This document shows, one piece after another, positions 26,524 to 35,815 of a DNA stretch of 64,000 nucleotides. The DNA comes from CAVZXS01 sp963779325 (lineage in GTDB: Bacteria > Bacteroidota > Bacteroidia > Chitinophagales > Chitinophagaceae). The notes beneath the pieces were generated by a model. That model was given only the letters and a program-made list of their open reading frames with translations, was not told the origin of the DNA and ran no database searches. The translations under genes were made by a program, and so were the position numbers. Location: contig CAVZXS010000034.1 of assembly GCA_963779325.1 (NCBI GenBank), positions 4,931 through 68,930 of the forward strand. Reading direction: 5' to 3'. Positions within the stretch are counted from its first letter, which is position 1, and the number at the start of each line of letters is the position of its first letter.

Positions 26524-28101
26524 ATGAAATTGGATACAAAAAATTTTAAGACAGACTTGCTCTCAGGCATGGTGGTTTTTTTAGTAGCCCTGCCGCTTTG
26601 TTTAGGTATAGCGGTAGCCAGCGGCGCGCCGCCATTTGCCGGCATCATTACCGGTGTTTTAGGAGGTATACTGGTGGGCATATTGAGCAGTTCGCATGTA
26701 AGCGTATCCGGTCCGGCCGCAGGTCTTATTGCAATCGTTCTTGCCGCCATAACAAACCTCGGCTACGAAACCTTTTTATTAGCCGTAGTACTTGCGGGAG
26801 TTTTTCAGTTTTTATTGGGATTAGCAAAGGCGGGCAGTATATCAGGTTATTTCCCCTCGGGTGTTATTGAAGGTATGCTTACCGCCATTGGTATTATTAT
26901 CATCAAAAAAGAATTACCGCATGCAATCGGTTATGATAAAGAACATGAAGGCGATTTTTATTCGTATGAATTGCTGGATGCTGATAAGGGGTTCTTTGGC
27001 GAAATTATTCAATCCTTCAATTATGCCCACAACGGGATAATCATAGTTACGATTATTTCGCTCGGCATTCTGATAGCTTTTAATAAAATTTCTTTTTTAA
27101 AAAAGATAAAAGCTGTACCCGGTGCATTGGTGGTGGTAATAGTTGGTATTATTATTAATGAAATATTTAAGACAGCAAGCCCCGCATTGGCAATTACCGA
27201 CGAACATTTGGTTAAACTGCCTACTGCTTCATCTTTCAGCGAATTTTTCGGACAATTTCAATTTCCGAATTTTTCAGGGTTCGCTAATCCTGATGTATGG
27301 GTTGCTGCTGCCACCATTGCTACGGTAGCAAGTATTGAAACGCTGCTTTGCCTTGAAGCTGGCGATAAAATGGATCCACAGAAAAGATTTTCAAGCGCCA
27401 ATACCGAATTAAAAGCACAGGGTATCGGTAATATGTTTGCCGGTTTTATTGGCGGTTTGCCTATGACATCAGTAATTGTAAGAACATCGGCCAATGTAAA
27501 TGCCGGTGCAAAAACAAAGCTCTCTGCAATAATTCACGGTGTTTTATTGTTGCTGACTGTTATTCTTATTCCCGGCTTACTCAATAAAATTCCAATGGCC
27601 TGTCTCGCTGCTATTTTAATAATGATTGGTTTTAAATTGGCAAGCCCTAAAGTGTTCAAGCATATGTGGCAAGCCGGCAAGTTTCAATTTATCCCCTTTA
27701 TTGTAACCGTAATAGCGGTAGTTTTTATTGATTTATTAAGAGGTGTCGGTATCGGTTTGGTGGTGAGCATTTTCTTTATCCTCAGAGGAAATATGAAACT
27801 GGCCTACTTCTTTAAAAAAGAAAAACACCATGAAGGAGAGACAGTGCATATTGATTTAGCGCAGGAAGTATCTTTTTTAAACAAAGCGGCTATTAAACAA
27901 ACGCTGGCGCATTTACCTAAAAACACAAAACTGGTAATAGATGCCGCTAATACAGTTTATATAGACTATGATGTGCTGGAGCTGCTGAGAGACTTTGTAA
28001 ACTTCGGATCAAAAGATAAAAATATTACTGTAATATTAAAAAACTTTAAACCTGCCTATAAAATGGAAGATGCTTTGCACGTACACTCCGAGCAGGATTA
28101 A
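26524..28101 (+). CDS. SulP-family anion (probably bicarbonate) transporter
   Basis: 525 residues. It has SulP motifs in the first helices (DLLSGMVVFLVALPLCLGIAVASGAPPFAGIITGVLGGI, SGPAAGLIAIVLAA), further membrane helices to about 425 and a cytosolic STAS domain at the end (LVIDAANTVYIDYDVLELLRDFV). SulP proteins next to beta-carbonic anhydrase genes usually carry bicarbonate with sodium or protons. It is the first gene of an operon with the carbonic anhydrase and DabAB genes, 33 bp apart, so bicarbonate is the best substrate guess over sulfate. Confidence 0.88.
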   Translation: MKLDTKNFKTDLLSGMVVFLVALPLCLGIAVASGAPPFAGIITGVLGGILVGILSSSHVSVSGPAAGLIAIVLAAITNLGYETFLLAVVLAGVFQFLLGLAKAGSISGYFPSGVIEGMLTAIGIIIIKKELPHAIGYDKEHEGDFYSYELLDADKGFFGEIIQSFNYAHNGIIIVTIISLGILIAFNKISFLKKIKAVPGALVVVIVGIIINEIFKTASPALAITDEHLVKLPTASSFSEFFGQFQFPNFSGFANPDVWVAAATIATVASIETLLCLEAGDKMDPQKRFSSANTELKAQGIGNMFAGFIGGLPMTSVIVRTSANVNAGAKTKLSAIIHGVLLLLTVILIPGLLNKIPMACLAAILIMIGFKLASPKVFKHMWQAGKFQFIPFIVTVIAVVFIDLLRGVGIGLVVSIFFILRGNMKLAYFFKKEKHHEGETVHIDLAQEVSFLNKAAIKQTLAHLPKNTKLVIDAANTVYIDYDVLELLRDFVNFGSKDKNITVILKNFKPAYKMEDALHVHSEQD

Positions 28102-28134
28102 TGATTAACAAACCTATTTAAATAAAAAATTAAA

Positions 28135-28848
28135 ATGGAACAATCATATCAAAAGTTAATAAAAGGAAATAAACTTTTTGCGGAAAGAAGAAAATTTCAT
28201 GACCCCGATTATTTTAAAGAATTGGCCAAAGGCCAAAAACCTGAATACTTATGGATTGGCTGCAGCGACAGCCGTGTGCCCGCCAACGAAATTACCAGCA
28301 CCAAGAGCGGCGAAATATTTGTACACCGCAATATCGCTAATATGGTAGTACATACCGATACCAACATGCTGAGTGTATTGGAATATGCCGTAAAGTATAT
28401 AGGCGTAAAACATATTATTGTATGCGGGCATTATAGCTGCGGCGGCGTAAAAGCATCGATGACCGGCACCTTTCACGGATTTGTAGATAACTGGCTGCTG
28501 AATATTAAAGATGTGTATTTAAAGCACAGAAAAGTATTGGACGCTATAAAGGATGAAGAACAAAGAGCGAACAAGCTTACAGAATTTAATGTAATGGAGC
28601 AGGTGAGAAATTTGGCGAAGACTACCATTGTACAACAAGCCTGGGCGGAAAGGGAATTGCATTTGCATGGTTGGGTATACGGTTTAAACGATGGCATTGT
28701 AAAAGATTTAAGTGTAATTCATAACAGCAAAGAAGATATTGACGACATTTACAGGTTCAATATTAAACCGCTGAGCAATGTGCTGCCGGTTGCTGTTAAA
28801 AAAGCTTCGGGCAATACAAAAAAGCCGGTTTCAAAAAAGAAAAAATAG
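28135..28848 (+). CDS. Beta-class carbonic anhydrase
   Basis: 237 residues. The zinc ligands and catalytic dyad are visible: CSDSRVPANEI (C, D, R) and VCGHYSCGGVKASM (H and C). Reversibly hydrates CO2 in the cytoplasm. The C-terminus is a lysine-rich tail (NTKKPVSKKKK). The next gene, dabA, begins after 3 bp. With SulP and DabAB it supplies bicarbonate for carboxylation reactions. Confidence 0.95.
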   Translation: MEQSYQKLIKGNKLFAERRKFHDPDYFKELAKGQKPEYLWIGCSDSRVPANEITSTKSGEIFVHRNIANMVVHTDTNMLSVLEYAVKYIGVKHIIVCGHYSCGGVKASMTGTFHGFVDNWLLNIKDVYLKHRKVLDAIKDEEQRANKLTEFNVMEQVRNLAKTTIVQQAWAERELHLHGWVYGLNDGIVKDLSVIHNSKEDIDDIYRFNIKPLSNVLPVAVKKASGNTKKPVSKKKK

Positions 28849-28851
28849 CCA

Positions 28852-31488
28852 ATGCACTCAACCGCACATTTTGATGAAACGCATGTAATTCATGAGTTGA
28901 AACATTTTCTGCCATCGCAGCAGGCATTAAAAGATTTTATTCATCATAACTCACTGCATGCTTTTCAGCACATGAAATTTTATGATGCTATTTTTAAAGC
29001 GTCTGAAATTTTCGGTTTCCAGGTGCATTTGCAATTACCCGAGTACAGGGAAATGTATAAAACGGGCAGGATACGGGAAGATGTGCTGCAAATGGTAATT
29101 GAAAAGAAAAAACAAAACGCTGCTGCAGAGTGGAAAGAAAAACTCATCAGCAAAGAATACAATACCATCAATCATCCCCGCATCGGGCAATTACGCAAAC
29201 AGTGGAAAGAAGTTTATCAGTTTGATTTAGACAATAAAGTTCATCCGCCGCTGTTTCGTATTCTCTGCGCTTTTTTAGACCAGGGTATTGCTATTGAAAG
29301 CTTTCCCCTTGTTAATAAATCTTTTATTATAAGTATAAAAGAGCTGGAGCAAAACAGCTTTGTCAGTTTCTTTAAAACAAAAGCGGTCAAACAAAAATTT
29401 TTATCGGGCAATTATTCTATTGCTGAATTGTTGAAAGTGATTGTCGGAAAAGAAGAATACTTTACACAGTATTTATTCGATCAGCAATTTGCACACCACG
29501 GATGGAGCGGTTTTGCAAGTGCGGTAGAAGATAATCCGCAAACACTGCTCGACAGGAAACTCATTACACTGAAAGAATTAATTGAGTTTGAATTATTGTT
29601 GGAGCTCGATACATTAAATCACACATTCAAAAATAATTGGCAACCGTTGGCCAATCATGTTACCGAATCTCCTGTTGATTTATTAGCTGATATTCCTAAA
29701 ACAGAATTAGCCGAAGTAATAGAACTATGGCAAGATGCTTTTGAATGGAGTTATTATGATAGTGTGTTGAAGGGGATACTACTTGCAGCCCCCCCACCCC
29801 CCAAAGGGGGGATTTTGGAGCCCTCTGATAATAAAAAGTCTCTACTGTCATCAGAGGCTTCGCAAGTCTCCCCCTTGGGGGGAGATTTAGAGGGGGCTCT
29901 TTCTTCGGAGGGGTTTGGGGAGGCTTGGGCTGCTGTCTTCTGCATCGACGAACGTGAAGACTCTATCCGCCGACACATAGAAGCGGTTGATAAAAATGCT
30001 GAAACATTTGGTGCGCCCGGTTTTTTTGGTGTTGAATTTTATTTTCTGCAGGAAGGCAGCAAATTTTATGATAAGCTTTGCCCCGCACCTGTTACACCAA
30101 AATATTTGATTAAAGAATATGACGCAAAATCATCAAGAAAAGATGAACTGCTTTATACCAAACATACTCATGGTTTTTTTGGCGGATTTATTTTAAGCAT
30201 CACATTCGGTTTTTGGGCATTGGCAAAAAAACTGCAGTTGATGTTTCGCCCCAAAATGAGCCCGGCTATCAGCAATGCTTACGGGCATATGAGCGGACAG
30301 TCTGCTTTAACAATAGAAAATAAAAATACAGCTGATATAGAGAACGGTTTACAGATTGGTTATACATTGGACGAAATGGTTACAAGAGCCGAAGGTTTTT
30401 TAAAAGGCATTGGGTTGGTAAAAAAATTCGGATCCATCATATACATTGTAGCACACGGCAGCAGCAGCGCCAACAATCCGCATCATGGCGCACATGATTG
30501 CGGTGCCTGCAGCGGCAGACCCGGCGCCACCAATGCAAGAGTGCAGGCATTTATTTTAAATCATAAAAAAGTAAGAGAAGTATTACTGGCAAAAGGAATT
30601 TTAATTCCCCATAGTACGCAGTTTATAGGTTGCATGCACGATACCGCTGCCGATGTAATTGGTTACTATGATGAACACATTTTGAATACGGCCAATGCGG
30701 CAAAGCATTTAGTAAACAAACAAAGTTTTGAAACAGCATTAAACTTAAATGCAAAAGAACGGAGCCGTAGATTTTCATCTATCAATACCAAACAGGAACT
30801 GGAGCAGGTGCGTAAAGCAATACATGATCGTTCGGTTTCTTTGTTTGAACCAAGACCCGAACTCGGGCACGGCACCAATACATTGGCCATCATCGGAAGA
30901 AGACAAACAACTAAAGGTTTGTTTCTCGACCGCCGTGCGTTTCTTAACAGTTATGATTATACAACCGATGCCGACGGAACAATTCTCTCTGCCGTAATGC
31001 GGCCCATCGGTTTGGTATGCGGTGGCATCAATTTGGAATATTATTTTTCTAGAGTAGATAATATAAAAATGGGTGCGGGTACCAAACTGCCGCATAATGT
31101 AATGGGTTTGTTTGGCGTAGCCAACAGCAGCGATGGTGATTTGCGCCCCGGGCTTCCGTGGCAAATGATTGAAGTGCATGATCCTGTTCGCTTGCTGGTA
31201 ATTGTAGAACACAAACCCGAAATTGTATTGAAAGCCATTCAATCATCCGATGAAGTATTTGAATGGTATAAAAATGAGTGGGTGCATATTATAGCCCTGC
31301 ATCCCGAAGAAAAACAATTTTATTATTTCAGGAATGGTGTGTTTGAAAAATATGAGCCCATTACTGCGGCAAATGAAATAAAAACCATCCGCAATATGGA
31401 AGAATTTATTGAAGGTGCAAGAGAAATGGAGACCAATCATATTGTGCATGCAACGGAAGAAAACTTACCTGTGTATTTGTTAAATTAA
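28852..31488 (+). CDS. dabA: DabA (DUF2309), CO2-hydrating subunit of the DAB inorganic carbon pump, with repeat insertion
   Basis: 878 residues. The zinc site of DabA is present: C364 and D366 in VFCIDERED, H535 in VAHGSSSANN and C550 in AHDCGACSG. H535 to C550 has the 15-residue spacing known for the family. DabA with the membrane subunit DabB takes up CO2 and releases bicarbonate. Residues about 313-358 (bases 29786..29926) do not look like DabA. They encode PPPPKGG, PLGGD and similar strings from a palindromic intergenic repeat inserted in frame just before the catalytic motif. Whether the enzyme tolerates this is not known; the frame remains open throughout. Confidence 0.88.
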   Translation: MHSTAHFDETHVIHELKHFLPSQQALKDFIHHNSLHAFQHMKFYDAIFKASEIFGFQVHLQLPEYREMYKTGRIREDVLQMVIEKKKQNAAAEWKEKLISKEYNTINHPRIGQLRKQWKEVYQFDLDNKVHPPLFRILCAFLDQGIAIESFPLVNKSFIISIKELEQNSFVSFFKTKAVKQKFLSGNYSIAELLKVIVGKEEYFTQYLFDQQFAHHGWSGFASAVEDNPQTLLDRKLITLKELIEFELLLELDTLNHTFKNNWQPLANHVTESPVDLLADIPKTELAEVIELWQDAFEWSYYDSVLKGILLAAPPPPKGGILEPSDNKKSLLSSEASQVSPLGGDLEGALSSEGFGEAWAAVFCIDEREDSIRRHIEAVDKNAETFGAPGFFGVEFYFLQEGSKFYDKLCPAPVTPKYLIKEYDAKSSRKDELLYTKHTHGFFGGFILSITFGFWALAKKLQLMFRPKMSPAISNAYGHMSGQSALTIENKNTADIENGLQIGYTLDEMVTRAEGFLKGIGLVKKFGSIIYIVAHGSSSANNPHHGAHDCGACSGRPGATNARVQAFILNHKKVREVLLAKGILIPHSTQFIGCMHDTAADVIGYYDEHILNTANAAKHLVNKQSFETALNLNAKERSRRFSSINTKQELEQVRKAIHDRSVSLFEPRPELGHGTNTLAIIGRRQTTKGLFLDRRAFLNSYDYTTDADGTILSAVMRPIGLVCGGINLEYYFSRVDNIKMGAGTKLPHNVMGLFGVANSSDGDLRPGLPWQMIEVHDPVRLLVIVEHKPEIVLKAIQSSDEVFEWYKNEWVHIIALHPEEKQFYYFRNGVFEKYEPITAANEIKTIRNMEEFIEGAREMETNHIVHATEENLPVYLLN
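29786..29935. repeat. Palindromic repeat element inserted inside dabA
   Basis: The stretch holds C-run/G-run palindromes (ccccccaaagggggg, tctcccccttggggggaga) and an inner pair ccctctgat / atcagagg. Overall it is a large, imperfect inverted repeat. Related C/G-run blocks follow dabA (31489..31690). Its codons give Pro/Gly-rich residues atypical of the surrounding protein. Confidence 0.75.
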
Positions 31489-31833
31489 ACCCCCCACTAC
31501 CGCCCGAACGACGTCCGGTCGGGCAGGCCTAAAGGGGAGTAAGAAAATTTCTCTTTGGAGAGTTTAGAAATAAAAGGCAAAGCAAATGAAGATGACATTT
31601 CCCTTCCTTTGGAGGGGCGAATTTAGGAAACAACGTGCTTTAGGAAAACGGGGTGGGGTTATGGTGTCGGGGTTCGGTACTATGCACAGGATCCTGCGGA
31701 CTATCATCGTTCCTTGCGTCGTCACAGACCCCGAGTAAGATTTTTGCGCTGCATCGGGCCACATTTTTACTGTGGTAATTCTATTCGGCAATAAACGAAG
31801 CGTCAAAACAAGTAAGACAATTAAATTAATTAA
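31489..31833. repeat. Intergenic repeat block between dabA and dabB
   Basis: 345 bp without a gene. It starts with accccccac and gcccgaacgacgtccggtcgggc, which folds on itself. It continues with fragments (tttctctttggagag, ttcctttggagggg, ggggtgggg) of the same C/G-run repeat family found inside dabA. dabB has no recognisable separate promoter. Confidence 0.55.
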
Positions 31834-33711
31834 ATGAATCAACTCGACAATATACTCAACCAAACGATCAGCTTATTCATCGCCATTCCGTTGGCGGCAT
31901 TTCTTCTTACACTGTTTTGGCAAAACAAACAGGAAAAACCAATTGTACGCATTGTACAGTTTACAAAAGCATTTTATATTGTTGCCGCCATTGCTTATGC
32001 CGTATTGTGGTTTGTAAACGGCTATACTCCCGTTAATCAAAAATTAATTACACTGTACGAAACGGAGCATTTTGTTTTTGCAATTCAGTTTTATTACGAT
32101 CATATAACTGCCGTGTACAGTATAGCAGGCGCCGTATTATTTTTCTTAGTGTCCACATTCAGCCGCTACTATATGCACCGTGATGAAGGGTTTAAACGCT
32201 TCTTCAATACTATTTTATTTTTTGCAGTGGGTTATAATTTGATTATTTTCTCAGGTAATTTTGAAACCCTGTTTATTGGTTGGGAATTAATTGGTTTATC
32301 ATCCTTCCTCCTAATTGCTTTTTACCGCAACCGTTATTTACCGGTAAAGAATGCATTCAAGACGTTATCCTACTACCGCATCAGCGATGTGGCGTTAATA
32401 CTCGCCATGTGGATGATGCACCATCTCACACATCAGAACATTAGTTTTTCGCAGTTAGCAGAAGCAAAAACAATTGCTGTGCAAGCGAATCATAATGATA
32501 TGGCTGTATTTGTTACCATCATGATTGTGTTAGCGGCTGCTATCAAATCGGCACAGTTACCGTTCACCACCTGGTTGCCCAGGGCAATGGAAGGACCCAC
32601 CTCTTCCTCAGCCATATTTTACGGATCATTAAGTGTACATATCGGTGTGTTTTTATTGTTACGTACTTATCCTTTTTGGCAGGATATGCTGTGGGCAAAA
32701 ATTGCAATCATCGCCATCGGTGCATTAACAGGTATCATTGCGTCACTAATTGCAAGAGTGCAACCAACGGTAAAAACACAAATAGCTTATTCATCCGCAG
32801 CACAAATAGGAATTATTTTTATTGAAGTGGCGCTGGGCTTTCATGTTCTTGCTTTAATTCATTTTGCAGGTAATGCATTTTTAAGAACGTATCAATTATT
32901 GGTTTCACCATCCGTATTAAATTATTTGGTACATCATCAGTACTTCCATTATCATGCGCCCAAAGAAAAACCTGTATCAAAACTAAACGCCTCCCTGTAT
33001 ATGCTTGGCATTAAAGAATGGAACCTTGATGCTATGATGTTTACATACCTGTGGAGCCCGTTCAAATGGATCGGTAAGCAGTTGCAGTTTTTAAGTGCTG
33101 CGGCTGCAATGATAGTTGTTGCAGTTGCAGCACTCGTTTCTTTAGCGGTATCATTTTACAAGCCTGATTTTTCAATTACGGCAAGCCTCTCGGCAGCAGT
33201 CGGTCTGATTTTCATTGCATTGTTACTGATACTTTTTGCATTTGCACACAGGGGCTCCGCATTAACGGCGTGGATATACCTGTTGTTGTCACATATGTTT
33301 ATTATCGCCGGGGTTATTATAAATACGGGGCATGTGAATATACTCGAAATAGTTTTTTATACAAGCGGTATCGCCGCTGCATTTTTACTTGGTTGGTACT
33401 GCTTACAAAAAATAAAATCAATTGATAATGATATGTCACTGAGTAATTACCACGGCTATGTGTATGAACAAAAAAAGACAGGACTTTTATTTTTAATCGC
33501 TGCCGTAGGTTTATTAGGCTTTCCCGTAACAGCCGCTTTCATCGGTATAGATGTTTTCTTTACTTATGTAGGCGCAGGGGAGTTTGTATCCATCAGCCTG
33601 TTGGCACTTTGTTTTATTTTTATCGAGCTGGCGGCTATCCGCATCTATCTTCGCATCTTCCTCGGGTTACATAAAAAATTAAACCATCCCGTTGCGTTCA
33701 GATCATCATAA
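31834..33711 (+). CDS. dabB: DabB, NuoL/ND5-like membrane subunit of the DAB pump
   Basis: 625 residues, about 14 membrane helices. It has the proton-antiporter signature of NuoL (GWELIGLSSFLLIAFY, AAIKSAQLPFTTWLPRAMEGPTSSSAIFYGSLSVHIGVFLL) with lysines in helices near 230. There is no NADH dehydrogenase context, and dabA is next to it, which marks it as DabB rather than a complex I subunit. It couples ion flow to CO2 hydration by DabA. The next gene begins immediately after its stop. Confidence 0.88.
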   Translation: MNQLDNILNQTISLFIAIPLAAFLLTLFWQNKQEKPIVRIVQFTKAFYIVAAIAYAVLWFVNGYTPVNQKLITLYETEHFVFAIQFYYDHITAVYSIAGAVLFFLVSTFSRYYMHRDEGFKRFFNTILFFAVGYNLIIFSGNFETLFIGWELIGLSSFLLIAFYRNRYLPVKNAFKTLSYYRISDVALILAMWMMHHLTHQNISFSQLAEAKTIAVQANHNDMAVFVTIMIVLAAAIKSAQLPFTTWLPRAMEGPTSSSAIFYGSLSVHIGVFLLLRTYPFWQDMLWAKIAIIAIGALTGIIASLIARVQPTVKTQIAYSSAAQIGIIFIEVALGFHVLALIHFAGNAFLRTYQLLVSPSVLNYLVHHQYFHYHAPKEKPVSKLNASLYMLGIKEWNLDAMMFTYLWSPFKWIGKQLQFLSAAAAMIVVAVAALVSLAVSFYKPDFSITASLSAAVGLIFIALLLILFAFAHRGSALTAWIYLLLSHMFIIAGVIINTGHVNILEIVFYTSGIAAAFLLGWYCLQKIKSIDNDMSLSNYHGYVYEQKKTGLLFLIAAVGLLGFPVTAAFIGIDVFFTYVGAGEFVSISLLALCFIFIELAAIRIYLRIFLGLHKKLNHPVAFRSS

Positions 33712-34458
33712 ATGAAAAAACTTTTTTTCATACCAATACTTGTTTTATCATTTGCAGCAGCGGCCCAAAACGACCGGGTAAATGATTACAATAATACCAA
33801 TTGGGCGCAGCTATTTATTACCAAAGCCATTAATAAAAAAACAGATTGGCTGATAGAATACCAATGGCGACGGGCCGATGGTTTAAAAAATTGGCAGCAA
33901 GGTTTATTCAGAACCGCCATTCAGTATAAATTCAGCCCGGAGTTTAGTGCAGCAGCCGGCTATGCCGAAGCGGAAACATTTGTCTACGGCGATTATCCCA
34001 TTGCATCTGCCGGCACTTTTCCCGAGCATCGCTTGTTCGAACAATTTATTTTCAAACAATCTGTCAATAAACTTACTATTACCAATCGTTTCAGAATAGA
34101 GCAACGGTGGTTGGGCAGAAGAAAAGCAGCAACAGCGGGAAGAGAAATTGAAGATTGGGTTTTCCTGCATCGCTTTCGTTACCAGTGCCGGGTACAATTA
34201 CCGTTATGGAAAAGAAATGAACAACAACTTTATACCGCCGCCGCCGATGAAATATTTATAGGCGGCGGGAAAAACGTCGGTGTAAATATTTTTGATCAAA
34301 ATCGTATTTTCCTTTTAACGGGTTTTAGAGTAAATAAATCTTTGTCATTGGAAGCGGGCTATTTTAACCAAACCCTGCAACAGGGACGAAGAGTTAACGG
34401 CAATACCATCATGCAAAGAAATAACGGATTCCTGATTTCCTCAAACATATCTTTTTAA
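33712..34458 (+). CDS. DUF2490 outer-membrane protein
   Basis: 248 residues with a signal peptide (MKKLFFIPILVLSFAAAAQ) and many amphipathic strands (TDWLIEYQWRRADG, FSAAAGYAEAETF, LFEQFIFKQSVNKLTITNRFRIEQRW), ending in a barrel-type phenylalanine (ISSNISF). It fits DUF2490, a predicted 12-14-stranded outer-membrane barrel. Its start abuts the dabB stop and terC follows after 3 bp, so it belongs to the carbon operon, perhaps as a porin. Confidence 0.75.
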   Translation: MKKLFFIPILVLSFAAAAQNDRVNDYNNTNWAQLFITKAINKKTDWLIEYQWRRADGLKNWQQGLFRTAIQYKFSPEFSAAAGYAEAETFVYGDYPIASAGTFPEHRLFEQFIFKQSVNKLTITNRFRIEQRWLGRRKAATAGREIEDWVFLHRFRYQCRVQLPLWKRNEQQLYTAAADEIFIGGGKNVGVNIFDQNRIFLLTGFRVNKSLSLEAGYFNQTLQQGRRVNGNTIMQRNNGFLISSNISF

Positions 34459-34461
34459 AAT

Positions 34462-35208
34462 ATGAGCTACGAAATCATCATTTCATTACTTACACTAATA
34501 GCGCTTGAAGTAGTGCTTGGTATAGATAATATAATTTTTATTTCCATACTGGCAGGTAAATTGCCGCAAGAACAACAAAAAAAAGCGAGGACTTGGGGCA
34601 TTGTATTGGCGATGGTGATGCGGCTCGGTCTGCTGGCCGCCATTTCCATAATACTGAGGTTAGACAAAGATTTATTTACCGTCTTTAATACAGGCATCAG
34701 CGGAAAAGATTTGATACTGATAACGGGCGGTCTCTTTCTTATTTATAAAAGCACAAAAGAAATTTATTATAAAATGGAAGGCGAAGATGGTGATTCGGAA
34801 GTCAAAGTAAAACAGGCTACTCTTGGCGCAGTAATTGGACAAATACTGCTGCTGGATTTAGTTTTCTCGGTTGACTCTATTATTACCGCCGTAGGATTAG
34901 TAAAAGAAGTATGGGTAATGTACGTAGCCGTAATTGTAACGGTAATTATTATGCTGGTAGCAGCGGCACCTATCAGTAATTTTGTAAATAAACACCCTGC
35001 ATTTAAAGTTTTGGCATTAAGCTTTTTACTGCTTATCGGGTTTACCTTGCTGATAGAAGGTTTCGATATACACATACCTAAAGGCTATATTTATTTCGCT
35101 ATGGCTTTTGCTTTTTTAGTGGATGTAATACAAATGAAAGTAGATAAAAAGAAAAGCAAGCCTGTAAAACTGCATGAACATTATACGTCAACAGGCAATG
35201 AGCAATAG
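34462..35208 (+). CDS. TerC-family integral membrane protein
   Basis: 248 residues with seven to eight membrane helices and the TerC signature LEVVLGIDNIIFISILAGKLP and LDLVFSVDSIITAVGLV, where the acidic residues lie within the membrane. Family members are linked to tellurite resistance and manganese export. Here it is the last gene of the SulP-CA-DabAB operon; a metal for carbonic anhydrase or an ion link is only inference. It is followed by the structured repeat region. Confidence 0.88.
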   Translation: MSYEIIISLLTLIALEVVLGIDNIIFISILAGKLPQEQQKKARTWGIVLAMVMRLGLLAAISIILRLDKDLFTVFNTGISGKDLILITGGLFLIYKSTKEIYYKMEGEDGDSEVKVKQATLGAVIGQILLLDLVFSVDSIITAVGLVKEVWVMYVAVIVTVIIMLVAAAPISNFVNKHPAFKVLALSFLLLIGFTLLIEGFDIHIPKGYIYFAMAFAFLVDVIQMKVDKKKSKPVKLHEHYTSTGNEQ

Positions 35209-35246
35209 ACAATAAGCGGAAAAATGAAGCCTGCTCGCGGCAACTT

Positions 35247-35810
35247 ATACTGAATCACTATGGTAAATAGTTTAATCAGGCTCACGGTATTATATCAATT
35301 ATTTTGAACTACATAATAAATCAATTTGGGATAATTGCCTCGTCCTTTAAGGCGAGGATAAAATGTTGCTGCTGTTGCCGCGGCTTTACCCAAAAACAAT
35401 TTGGCTAAAGCCGGCAAAATACAAATCATTGCTACCACCGCCCTGAAGGGCGGTGCAATTTATGAGTTGGTGCTTAATACCGAATCGCTATGGTAAATAG
35501 TTCAATCAGTAACCCACTCAGGCTCTCGGTATTATACCAATTATTTTGGACTACATAATAAGTCAATTTGGTATAATTGCCTCGCCCTTCAGGGCGAGGA
35601 TAAAATGTTGCTGCTGTTGTCTTGGCTTTAGCCAAAACCAATTTGGCTAAAGCCGGCAAAATACAAATCATTGCTACCACCGCCCTGAAGGGCGGTGCAA
35701 TTCATGAGTTGATGCTTAATGCCGAATCGCTATGGTAAATAGTCCAATCACTAATTCACCGGGGTTCTCAATATTATACCAAATATTTTGGACTATGTAA
35801 TAATTGGTAT
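35247..35810. repeat. Tandem structured intergenic repeat, about 2.4 copies of 230-242 bp
   Basis: The block beginning gaatcNctatggtaaatag occurs at about 35252, 35482 and 35724. Each full unit has four foldable parts: attataccaa...ttggtataat, cctcgcccttcagggcgagg, ggctttagccaaa...tttggctaaagcc, and accgccctgaagggcggt. The third copy stops after the first part. It lies between the convergent terC and tolC-like genes and fills 600 bp without coding potential. Confidence 0.85.
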
Positions 35811-35815
35811 TACTA

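Noticed and set aside
31834..33711. Complex I subunit NuoL
   Set aside because: No other nuo gene is near, and it directly follows dabA, so DabB is the better name.
35247..35810. Possible CRISPR array
   Set aside because: The repeat unit is 230-242 bp with only about 2.4 copies and no spacers; it is a tandem structured repeat.
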